From positions 150,613 to 214,612 of the forward strand of contig DHKY01000004.1 in assembly GCA_002404995.1 (NCBI GenBank): a DNA stretch of 64,000 nt, given 5' to 3'. The DNA comes from Caryophanales bacterium UBA4682. GTDB taxonomy: Bacteria; Bacillota_I; Bacilli_A; RFN20; CAG-288. Position 1 is the first letter of the stretch. Each line of letters begins with the position of its first letter. This document shows positions 1 to 6,765 of the stretch, one piece after another. Below the pieces are notes generated by a model. It had not been told where the DNA came from. It saw only the letters and a list, made by a program, of their open reading frames with translations, and ran no database searches. The translations under genes and the position numbers were made by a program.

Positions 1-486
1 AATCAGCTCGCTGGCACGAAGTCCAGAGGCAAAAAGAAGCTCCAGGACTGCTTGATCTCTTAGCCTCCTTCGATCGGTACGTTTCCTATTGGAATCAAGA
101 AAATCATTGATTTCCTTTTCCGAGAGGAACTCCGGCAGCTTCTTTGCCTTCTTTGGAGAGGAGATTGTTTCAAAAGGATTCTCCTTCCTTCCATGATAAA
201 CATGAAGATAAAGATAAAAATGCCGAAGAGCAGACAGTTTTCTTTTGATGGACGAAGAGTCCCTGTTCTTCCTGCGCAAAGAAAGAAGATAAGTCTGGAT
301 CAGGTCTCGGTCCACTTCATCTTTTTTCTTTCCTTCATCCGAAAGGAAAAGCAGGAAACCGGCCACATCCTCGCCATAGCTCAATGCCGTTTTCTCTGAA
401 TAGCCTTTCAATCCAGTCAGATAGGAAAGAAATCCTTTGAACTCCTCATCCTTAACCTTGCTGATCCTGTTTCCGTTCTTTACCAT
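1..486 (-). CDS. xerC: Tyrosine recombinase XerC/XerD, N-terminal part (runs off window)
   Basis: Site-specific recombinase for chromosome dimer resolution; 162 codons lie in the window and the catalytic C-terminus is beyond base 1. The start ATG is at 484-486. The translation shows the SAM-like N-terminal domain (YLTGLKGYSEKTALSYGEDV, then RKLSALRHFYLYL) and the beginning of the catalytic domain (LPEFLSEKEI, then LELLFASGLRASELI, containing the first catalytic Arg of the R..H-R..Y family). The Arg of GLRASE is CGT. It follows topA as in many Bacillota, but without trmFO between them. It has its own promoter after the topA terminator. XerC versus XerD cannot be decided from this fragment. Confidence 0.9.
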   Translation of the reverse strand, partial: MVKNGNRISKVKDEEFKGFLSYLTGLKGYSEKTALSYGEDVAGFLLFLSDEGKKKDEVDRDLIQTYLLSLRRKNRDSSSIKRKLSALRHFYLYLHVYHGRKENPFETISSPKKAKKLPEFLSEKEINDFLDSNRKRTDRRRLRDQAVLELLFASGLRASELI

Positions 487-499
487 AGTTCTACTAGTG

Positions 500-529
500 A
501 TTGTATCAGAAAAAGACACACAGAGTAAA
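500..529 (-). promoter_or_regulatory. Promoter of xerC
   Basis: On the minus strand TTTACT (524-529) and TACAAT (500-505) are 18 bases apart, and TGA directly precedes TACAAT, giving an extended -10. It starts just beyond the topA terminator, so xerC is probably transcribed separately. Confidence 0.55.
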
Positions 530-560
530 AAATCCCCTATCCATTCGGATAAGGGGGTTT
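529..560 (-). terminator. Rho-independent terminator after topA
   Basis: A stem formed by AAAATCCCCTATCC (529-542) and its near-perfect complement 547-560, with loop ATTC, is followed on the minus strand by a T-run. It lies directly downstream of the topA stop codon. Confidence 0.85.
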
Positions 561-561
561 T

Positions 562-2712
562 CTACTTTTCTTCTTTATCGTCCTTCTGGTCTTTCGAAGG
601 GACAATATAACGGCACTTTGGATAGTTCGAACAGCCGATAAAGGTTTTGCCCCAGCGGCTCTTCTTTTCAATCAGATGTCCTTTATGGCAACGTGGGCAG
701 ATTGGAGCATCAGCAGGAATCTCAACCGGTTTCTTCGGGCCCTTTTCGACAACCCGGCCTTTGCTGTCTTCCCTGTAGTCACATTCCGGATAACCAGAGC
801 AGCCGATGAACTTTCCATAACGCCCTTTCCGATAAATCAAAGGCTTTCCGCACTTCGGGCAGACTCTTCCTTCCACGACCTTCGGTTCTTCTTTCTCTAT
901 ATAAGTGCAGGCAGGATAATTCGAGCAGCCGATAAACTCTCCGTATTTTCCCTTCCGGTAGACAAGCGAGGAGCCGCACTTTGGACACACTCTTCCTTCC
1001 ACAACCTTCGGTTGGAGCTTCTCCCTGTTCTGCTTAGCAGCATCGAAATACTTCGTGAATTCGGACCAGAAATCGGAAAGAAGCTTCAGACGATCGGTTT
1101 TGCCATCGGCAATATTATCCAAGGACGTTTCCCTGTTCGCAGTATAACTGACATCCCTGTACTTGGGGAAGTTATGAACCAGGGCATCTACTGTGATATC
1201 GCCCTGTTCTGTCGGAGTCAAAGAGCCTTTGACAGACTTGACATACTCGCGCTCAATCAAGGTTGAAATTGTCTTGGCGTAAGTAGAAGGACGTCCGATT
1301 CCGTTCTCCTGCCTAAGCTTAACGATTTTACCTTCGTTGTAACGGCTGGGAGCCTTAGTGAAGTGCTGTTCCTTATCCATCTTAGCCACAGTGAAAAGGT
1401 CGCCTTCTTTGATGGTATTGGGAATCTTGCTTTCCTTTTTCTTTTCTTCTTCAGTCTCTTCGTTATAGATTCTGGTATAGCCGTCAAAGAGAGTCTTAGT
1501 GTTACTGCAATTGAACCCGTATCCATCGCCTTCTAAGACAAGCGTAGTAAGAGCATCGACTTTCGGTGCCCTTAAAGAAGCAACAGCACGGTTATAAATC
1601 CTCAGATAGAGCTTATATTCATCCTCGGTAAGATAAGCATGCCTCTGCCCCGGGGTCAAGGAAAGATCTGTCGGACGGATTGCTTCATGGGCATCCTGGA
1701 CGTTTTTGCTCGACTTCTGGACATGGCCACGGCCAAGATATTCCTTTCCGTAGTTTTTCTCAATCCTGTCATGGGCAGAATCAATGAATTCATCGGCAAG
1801 ACGGATAGAATCGGTACGCATATAAGTGATAAGACCGGTTGCCTGTCCCTTGATTTCGACGCCTTCATAAAGATGCTGGGCAATAGACTGGGTATGATTG
1901 GCTGAGAAGTGGTAGCGGGTAAAAGCTTCCTGCTGCCTCGTAGAAGTGATAAAAGGAGGGCGGGGTTCTTTCTTGACATTGCTTGTCTTCAGGGAAGCGG
2001 CGGTATAGTCCTTTGGCAAGGAAGCAAGGATTTTCTTCACCTCTTCTTCGTTTTTGATTGATAAAGGCTTTCCCTGATAAGTAGCAAGGTTTGCCACGAC
2101 CTCAGCATCATCCTTGTCCTTAAAGGTTCCGGAAATCGTCCAGTATTCCTGCGGGACAAAATCCTTGATTTCCTTTTCCCGGTCAACCACAAACTTCAAG
2201 ACGACCGATTGGACACGGCCTCCGGAAGGAGATTTGATTTTCTTCTGTAAAAGATAGGATAAGCGGAATCCCCTGATTCGATCGATAATACGACGGGTTT
2301 CCTGGCTTTCCACAAGAGGCCTATCAATAGTACGGGGGTTCTGAAGCGCACGGAGAATAGCAGGTTTGGTGATTTCATGGAACTCCAACCGCTTTGTTGT
2401 CTTCACGTCAAGTCCGAGAACCTGGGCAAGATGCCAGGAAATGGCTTCTCCTTCACGGTCAGGGTCGGTTGCAAGATAAACATCGTCGGCCTTCTTGACA
2501 TCTTCCTTGAGCTCCTTGACGATTGCCATCTTATCGCTCGGAATAACGTAGGTCGGCTTGAAATCGTGTTCGACATCAACGCCTAAGCCCCTATGTCCAG
2601 AGCTGGCTAAATCACGGATATGGCCTTTGGAGGCAACGACTTTATAGTCTTTCCCCAGGAACTGTCCGATTGTTTTGCTCTTATGCGGTGACTCAACAAT
2701 TATTAATTTCAT
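562..2712 (-). CDS. topA: DNA topoisomerase I (type IA)
   Basis: Relaxes negative supercoils. About 716 residues from MKLIIVESPHKSK; a longer in-frame start exists upstream at 2781, but the family begins exactly at this motif. TOPRIM motifs are visible (VESPHKSKTI, then ATDPDREGEAI), as are the active-site Tyr region GLITYMRTDSIRL and three C-terminal four-Cys zinc ribbons (CPKCG, CPKCG and CPRCH, each followed by GCSNYP or GCSGYP). AGG sits at family Met or hydrophobic positions (TIDMPLVESQ, IIDRIMGFRLS), while neighbouring Arg codons are CGN. It follows dprA in the same orientation and ends in a strong terminator. Confidence 0.97.
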   Translation of the reverse strand: MKLIIVESPHKSKTIGQFLGKDYKVVASKGHIRDLASSGHRGLGVDVEHDFKPTYVIPSDKMAIVKELKEDVKKADDVYLATDPDREGEAISWHLAQVLGLDVKTTKRLEFHEITKPAILRALQNPRTIDRPLVESQETRRIIDRIRGFRLSYLLQKKIKSPSGGRVQSVVLKFVVDREKEIKDFVPQEYWTISGTFKDKDDAEVVANLATYQGKPLSIKNEEEVKKILASLPKDYTAASLKTSNVKKEPRPPFITSTRQQEAFTRYHFSANHTQSIAQHLYEGVEIKGQATGLITYMRTDSIRLADEFIDSAHDRIEKNYGKEYLGRGHVQKSSKNVQDAHEAIRPTDLSLTPGQRHAYLTEDEYKLYLRIYNRAVASLRAPKVDALTTLVLEGDGYGFNCSNTKTLFDGYTRIYNEETEEEKKKESKIPNTIKEGDLFTVAKMDKEQHFTKAPSRYNEGKIVKLRQENGIGRPSTYAKTISTLIEREYVKSVKGSLTPTEQGDITVDALVHNFPKYRDVSYTANRETSLDNIADGKTDRLKLLSDFWSEFTKYFDAAKQNREKLQPKVVEGRVCPKCGSSLVYRKGKYGEFIGCSNYPACTYIEKEEPKVVEGRVCPKCGKPLIYRKGRYGKFIGCSGYPECDYREDSKGRVVEKGPKKPVEIPADAPICPRCHKGHLIEKKSRWGKTFIGCSNYPKCRYIVPSKDQKDDKEEK

Positions 2713-2812
2713 ATTCTGATTTCTACCCCTGCTTTCAATGCGTTCCTTATTATTATGAGAGAAGGGGTGTTTGTCAAGCACGGATTTTCCCTTAGCTATG
2801 CTAAGAAATTTT

Positions 2813-3625
2813 CTATTCCCTCTCCTTACGATAGCAGTCTTTGAGCTGATCTAAGATATCCTGACTTCTCAGTACTGCCTGTGCCCCTTCCTGGATAATG
2901 GTGTTGGTCAAATCATCCCCAGAGATATTGCACGGCAGTGCCCTAACCTCCTTATTCCTATCCAAAGCATAACGGACCGTTGCCTTGGTTCCAGAACGTC
3001 TGGCGGAACCCCCGCCGATAAAAACCACCTCACTCCTTGCCGCCATCAGCCGGTTGCGGAAAAGAAAGTTATCCTGTTTCGGAGCAAGGCTGCCTGGGTA
3101 TTCGCTGATCACAAGTCCTTTTCCGCTTTTACAGTATTCGTAAATATCCTTGTTCTTCTCTGGATAGCAAAAATCGATTCCAGACCCTAGTACAGCAATG
3201 ACCGGAGCATTCTTTTTCCTTGCAGCACGCCTAAAGGCTTCATCAAGTCCTGCTGCCCTTCCGGAAACAATCGCGACCTTGCTTTTCCTGACCTCCTCGA
3301 TTTCCTCAATGAGCCGGGCACAGGTATCATGCTGATAGATTGTCGGCTTCCGGGTTCCAACACAGGTCAGACGATAACGAGTCTTCCTCAAAGAAAGATC
3401 CCCATAGTAATACCTCACCCTAGGAGGATACGGACAATTCGTAAAATATTCCGGGTACTCGCAGTCTCCGATCATCAGCCTATTTGCTTTCCTGTCAGAA
3501 AAAGCCTGGTCGATTTCCTCCTGAGGCCTTGCCTCTTTTTTCGTCCTTTTCTGATACCTCTCGTTCCAATTCCCTTTGCAGTGCTTTGAAAGAGCAGTCC
3601 TGATTTTTCTAGCTCGTAGATCCAT
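2813..3625 (-). CDS. dprA: DNA-processing protein DprA (Rossmann-type)
   Basis: ssDNA-binding protein that loads RecA during transformation. At 270 residues it is short for the family, mostly because of a compact N-terminus. The DprA Rossmann core is recognisable: LTCVGTRKPT, VSGRAAGLDEAFRRAA, VIAVLGSGIDFCYPEKN, LVISEYPG and FLFRNRLMAA. The usual SGSLITA and FAVPG stretches are altered (RRSGTKAT and VMALPCNI, the Met being AGG). It sits between rnhB and topA, as in Bacillus. No other competence genes are in the window, so a role in natural transformation is not shown. Confidence 0.93.
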   Translation of the reverse strand: MDLRARKIRTALSKHCKGNWNERYQKRTKKEARPQEEIDQAFSDRKANRLMIGDCEYPEYFTNCPYPPRVRYYYGDLSLRKTRYRLTCVGTRKPTIYQHDTCARLIEEIEEVRKSKVAIVSGRAAGLDEAFRRAARKKNAPVIAVLGSGIDFCYPEKNKDIYEYCKSGKGLVISEYPGSLAPKQDNFLFRNRLMAARSEVVFIGGGSARRSGTKATVRYALDRNKEVRALPCNISGDDLTNTIIQEGAQAVLRSQDILDQLKDCYRKERE

Positions 3626-3678
3626 TTTTTCTCTCCTCTACCTTATATCGGCAGGGAAAGAGGAAAAATTCCAGAAAA

Positions 3679-4359
3679 TCAGAAAAGCTTCAATTGTTCG
3701 ATACCTAAGAACCTGTCTTTGACCGGTTCAAACGAAAGACGATGAACGCCTTTGATATATCCGTAGTCTTCTATCGCCTTCAGATGCTGCTTAGTTCCAT
3801 AACCCTTGTTCTTCTTGAACTGATAGAGCGGATATCGCTTATCAAGTTCAATCCTGTAATCATCACGGGTAACCTTAGCTAGAATCGAAGCAGCTGCCAC
3901 ATTCAAAGAGGTGGCATCTCCTTTTGGAATAGAAAGAAAAGGAATCTCAGTAGGAAGGTTCCTATAATCCGTAATCAGGAAATCCGGGACAATGATCTTT
4001 GAGATTTCCTTCAGGCACTCCCTCCTTCCATAACGGTCTGCTTCTAAGATATTCCTCTCATCAATTGTCTCGACCGGAATCAGTTTGACACAATAGCAGA
4101 GCGCTTTTTCCTTGATGATCTTATAAGCTTCCCGTCTCTGCTTATCCGTCAGTTTCTTGCTATCGTTAATCAGAGGACAATCAAAATCCTTTGGCAGAAT
4201 AACACCCGCACAGCTCAATGGTCCGGCAAGAGGACCTCTGCCGGCTTCATCAAATCCGGCAATGTTTTCTGCCTGATGAATCCTTCTCTCCTGATTGTCA
4301 AAGACATGAAGAGGCGTCTCCCTATTATCTAGGACAGGCATGGCTTTCTTTCTAGTCAT
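3679..4359 (-). CDS. rnhB: Ribonuclease HII
   Basis: Cleaves RNA of RNA-DNA hybrids, including single embedded ribonucleotides. 226 residues. The signature AGFDEAGRGPLAGP carries the first two catalytic acidic residues; DSKKLTDKQR, LITDYRNLP, the AAASILAKVTRDDYM helix and NKGYGTKQH are also typical. AGG occurs at Met/hydrophobic positions (IDEMNILEAD, YGMMECLKEI, RDDYMIELDK). The start codon overlaps the rbgA stop by 8 bases, implying translational coupling. Confidence 0.96.
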   Translation of the reverse strand: MTRKKAMPVLDNRETPLHVFDNQERRIHQAENIAGFDEAGRGPLAGPLSCAGVILPKDFDCPLINDSKKLTDKQRREAYKIIKEKALCYCVKLIPVETIDERNILEADRYGRRECLKEISKIIVPDFLITDYRNLPTEIPFLSIPKGDATSLNVAAASILAKVTRDDYRIELDKRYPLYQFKKNKGYGTKQHLKAIEDYGYIKGVHRLSFEPVKDRFLGIEQLKLF

Positions 4360-5200
4360 CGAGAGACCTTCTTCCTAAAGTACCGACTTTGAATTCACTG
4401 AGAACCAGACTTCTTGCCTTCCTCGTATCCGGTTCGCCTTTTAACAAAAGGAGTTTCCGTGCCAAGGCAATCTTGGTAAAAGTCTCCTCATGGGTTTCTT
4501 CAAAACTAACGCCATAACGTTTCCTCAAGGCATCCGGATAATGGGACGAAAGAAAATCAAGAAGATAGTCACTTAAGGGGACAAGAGGAAGAATGTCCTG
4601 CTTCAAAGATCCCAATAAAGCCAGCTTAGCCACGACTTCTTTATTCTGATAGTTTGGCTCGAGAATACCCGGAGAGTCAAAAATATAGACTTTTTCGGAG
4701 ACATGGATCAGGCTTTCATCTCTGGTCTTGCCTGGACGATTCTCAACCGCAGCTTTCTTCTTTCCAGCCAAAGAATTGATAAAGGTCGACTTACCGACAT
4801 TTGGAATGCCTAAGACCCTGAATCGTTTGCTAGGAAGAGGGAAGCCGAGCTTCTTGTACTTCTTGTCATTTTTTGTCTCAACCTTTGAAAGATACCCGAG
4901 GAGTTCTTTCCCCGCTTTCGGGTTACGAAGATCATATGAGAATGGAGTAATCCCATTCTTTCTCCTCTGGTCCCTCTGCTTAGGAAAAACTGAAGGATCC
5001 GCAATGTCGGATTTTGAGAAGATATAAACCTTGACTTTGTCTGCAGTCCTCTGGTCCAGATAATCCGGAAAGGAGGAAAAAGGGGCTCTGGCATCGCCAA
5101 TTTCGATGACTCCATCACAAAGCTGAAGCTTCTCCCGCCTTGCTCGAAGAGCCTTTTGCCTATGCCCCGGAAACCAATGAATGTCGTTGATACTTGCCAT
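4352..5200 (-). CDS. rbgA: Ribosome biogenesis GTPase A (circularly permuted)
   Basis: GTPase needed for late 50S subunit maturation (also called YlqF). Starting at MASINDIHWFPGHM gives about 282 residues; the AGG in WFPGHM falls on the invariant Met. GTPase motifs are in the permuted order G4-G5-G1-G3: FSKSD (G4), GIPNVGKST (G1) and DSPG (G3). G4 is SKSD instead of the usual NKxD. A start six codons further upstream is possible, but AGGT lies about 12 bases before the chosen ATG. First gene of the rbgA-rnhB-dprA-topA run. Confidence 0.95.
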   Translation of the reverse strand: MASINDIHWFPGHRQKALRARREKLQLCDGVIEIGDARAPFSSFPDYLDQRTADKVKVYIFSKSDIADPSVFPKQRDQRRKNGITPFSYDLRNPKAGKELLGYLSKVETKNDKKYKKLGFPLPSKRFRVLGIPNVGKSTFINSLAGKKKAAVENRPGKTRDESLIHVSEKVYIFDSPGILEPNYQNKEVVAKLALLGSLKQDILPLVPLSDYLLDFLSSHYPDALRKRYGVSFEETHEETFTKIALARKLLLLKGEPDTRKARSLVLSEFKVGTLGRRSLDD

Positions 5201-5220
5201 AACACAATTTACCTGCAATT

Positions 5221-5248
5221 ATTATACGCAAAAGCGATAAAACTTGTA
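5221..5248 (-). promoter_or_regulatory. Candidate promoter for rbgA
   Basis: Minus-strand TATAAT at 5221-5226 with a weak -35 TACAAG 16 bases upstream. The -10 is only 20 bases from the rbgA start, so the leader would be very short. Placement is tentative. Confidence 0.4.
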
Positions 5249-5351
5249 TTTTTTCACTTTACTTATAGAATTAATATGTTAAACTAAGACAGAAGGAAAA
5301 ACCTTGTTTCACCATAAACAAGGCAAGGACCGAAAAGAGAGGGTTAGTAAA

Positions 5352-5654
5352 ATGAAGTTAAAAGAAAATCTCCGTTATCTCCGCAAACGTGCTGGAAGGA
5401 CTCAGGAACAGCTCGGAAAAAAGAGGCATGTCCATCAGTACAACATCTCCGACTATGAAATTGGACGTATCGAACCGAATATCAAGACTCTGAGGAAATA
5501 CTCCGAAATCTTCGATGTTTCCATCGATTATATCGTCGGAAACAAGCCGCATCGCAATAAGCTTCGCGGTGATGGAGTCGCTAAAGAAATCCCTGCAGCT
5601 GTTGTTCTCCCTGAAGACGAAGCAGCTGAAAAAGAATCCAAAGAAGAGAAGTAG
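5352..5654 (+). CDS. XRE (Cro/CI)-family HTH regulator
   Basis: Small DNA-binding regulator, 100 residues from MKLKENL (AGAGAGGG precedes the ATG; an upstream in-frame ATG at 5304 lacks a ribosome binding site). The five-helix HTH is clear: LRYLRKRAGMTQEQLGKKMH, then YNISDYEIGRIEPNIKTLMKYSEIFDVSIDYIVG. The three Met shown after conserved positions are AGG. The C-terminus is a charged acidic tail (EDEAAEKESKEEK). It is the only plus-strand gene in this part and is divergent from rbgA; its target is unknown. Confidence 0.9.
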   Translation: MKLKENLRYLRKRAGRTQEQLGKKRHVHQYNISDYEIGRIEPNIKTLRKYSEIFDVSIDYIVGNKPHRNKLRGDGVAKEIPAAVVLPEDEAAEKESKEEK

Positions 5655-5696
5655 AAATACTTTTCCTGCTAGGATTACAAGCACAACAGAATATGA

Positions 5697-5730
5697 AAAG
5701 GCAGCCTAAAAAAGGTTGCCTTTTTTCTTT
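5697..5730 (+). terminator. Terminator after the XRE regulator
   Basis: Stem AAAAGGCAGCC / GGTTGCCTTTT with loop TAAAAAA, followed by a T-rich run, 45 bases past the stop codon. Confidence 0.8.
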
Positions 5731-5882
5731 CTTAAACGTTTACCCTCATTTTAGTAATGGCTAGAATACTTTGTATACATCTCAAAACTCAGTTCTTTTT
5801 AGGAAGCAAAGAAATCAAGGCACATAAAAAAGCACAGTCACAACCTAGCATTTTGAAAATGTAATTTTAGATTAGTAAGCGA

Positions 5883-6386
5883 CTACTCCCTCTTCCTATA
5901 TTCTTTCAAGTAGTTCCTGGCTTGGTTTTGATTCCAATCAAGAGCGGCTGCCCTCTCATCAGAAAGCAGATTCAGAATGTGGTCCAATAAAACCCGGTCA
6001 AAGTCCGAAAAACTCTTCTTCTTGCTCTTTCTTTCTTCTCGATAGAGAAGAAGACTCTTCCCCGCACGAAGAAGCTCAACCGGGCTTTTTGAGTGGAGAA
6101 CTCTTTCAAAATACATTTTCCGCTCCCGCGGAGTGCCGAAGCAGATTGTCTCCATCTCTGAATAAGATTTCCTAAGATTCTCGGCTTCTTCCTTGGTCCT
6201 GATATTCCGGATCAATTCATTTGCGTTTTCACTTGGAACATAGGAACGATAACAGCTGTCGCTTTCAAAGCAAGGCCGAAGAGAAAGATAACGTCCCCTT
6301 CCAGAACCGAAGTCTTTATCAAGAACCGACTCCACAACAAAAACCTTTCCGTTCTGATCAACTACCTTTTGTCCAATTGTAAACAT
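5883..6386 (-). CDS. CarD/CdnL-family RNA polymerase-binding regulator
   Basis: CarD-type protein that binds the RNA polymerase beta subunit and affects open-complex formation. 167 residues from MFTIGQKVVDQNGKVFVVESV; AAGGAGG lies 7 bases before this ATG, so the longer start at 6428 is unlikely. The N-terminal SH3-like RNAP interaction domain (residues 1-65) is followed by a helical C-terminal domain (residues 70-165) with LLRAGKSLLLYREERKSKK and LSDERAAALDW. It stands alone, upstream of nothing on its strand. Assignment rests on the N-terminal motif and overall size. Confidence 0.8.
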   Translation of the reverse strand: MFTIGQKVVDQNGKVFVVESVLDKDFGSGRGRYLSLRPCFESDSCYRSYVPSENANELIRNIRTKEEAENLRKSYSEMETICFGTPRERKMYFERVLHSKSPVELLRAGKSLLLYREERKSKKKSFSDFDRVLLDHILNLLSDERAAALDWNQNQARNYLKEYRKRE

Positions 6387-6527
6387 CCGTTTCCTCCTTG
6401 CTCTGCTATTTGCAGAGGGTGAATTCACGGTCGAAAGACGATGCGAATAGAGATTTGCATTCTTCCTGGAATCAGTAATATTTTATCATTATTGGAAAAA
6501 TATCGTAAGCATTCACTAACGTTAAGC

Positions 6528-6557
6528 AAAAAGAAAAACACGGCTTACGCCGTGTTT
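6528..6557 (-). terminator. Terminator of the tRNA-Ser transcript
   Basis: Stem AACACGGC/GCCGTGTT (6537-6556) with loop TTAC, followed on the minus strand by TTTTCTTTTT, just after the tRNA 3' end. Confidence 0.85.
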
Positions 6558-6561
6558 AGAA

Positions 6562-6651
6562 TGGCGGAGTGAGAGAGATTTGAACTCTCGCAGGGATTAC
6601 TCCCTCTAAGTCCTTAGCAGGGACTCCTCTTAACCACTTGAGTATCACTCC
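6562..6651 (-). tRNA. tRNA-Ser (anticodon GCU), reads AGC/AGU
   Basis: 90 nucleotides with genome-encoded CCA. The acceptor stem GGAGTGA pairs with TCACTCC, the discriminator base is G73 as expected for serine, the anticodon arm is AGTCC-CTGCTAA-GGACT (anticodon GCT), and there is a long class II variable arm (TTAGAGGGAGTAATCCCT region). The T-arm has GTTCAAATC. This tRNA serves the pyrimidine half of the AGN codon box, whose AGG codon is reassigned in this organism. Confidence 0.95.
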
Positions 6652-6707
6652 AATAGGTGCTAGATAATTATCCGATTTTCCTTAAGGATAGTCAAGGAAA
6701 AGGACAA

Positions 6708-6743
6708 AAAAGTTCTGCCTGCCAGTTTTAGCTGGCAGGCAGA
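6708..6743 (-). terminator. Terminator of the nuclease/ABC importer operon
   Basis: Twelve-base-pair stem TCTGCCTGCCAG (6714-6725) / CTGGCAGGCAGA (6732-6743), loop TTTTAG, followed on the minus strand by ACTTTTTTG. It ends the operon that begins at 20402. Confidence 0.9.
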
Positions 6744-6765
6744 GCATAAAATCAAATCGAAGAGA

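Noticed and set aside
193..399. Plus-strand 68-codon open frame at the left edge
   Set aside because: Lies antisense to the clear XerC coding sequence.
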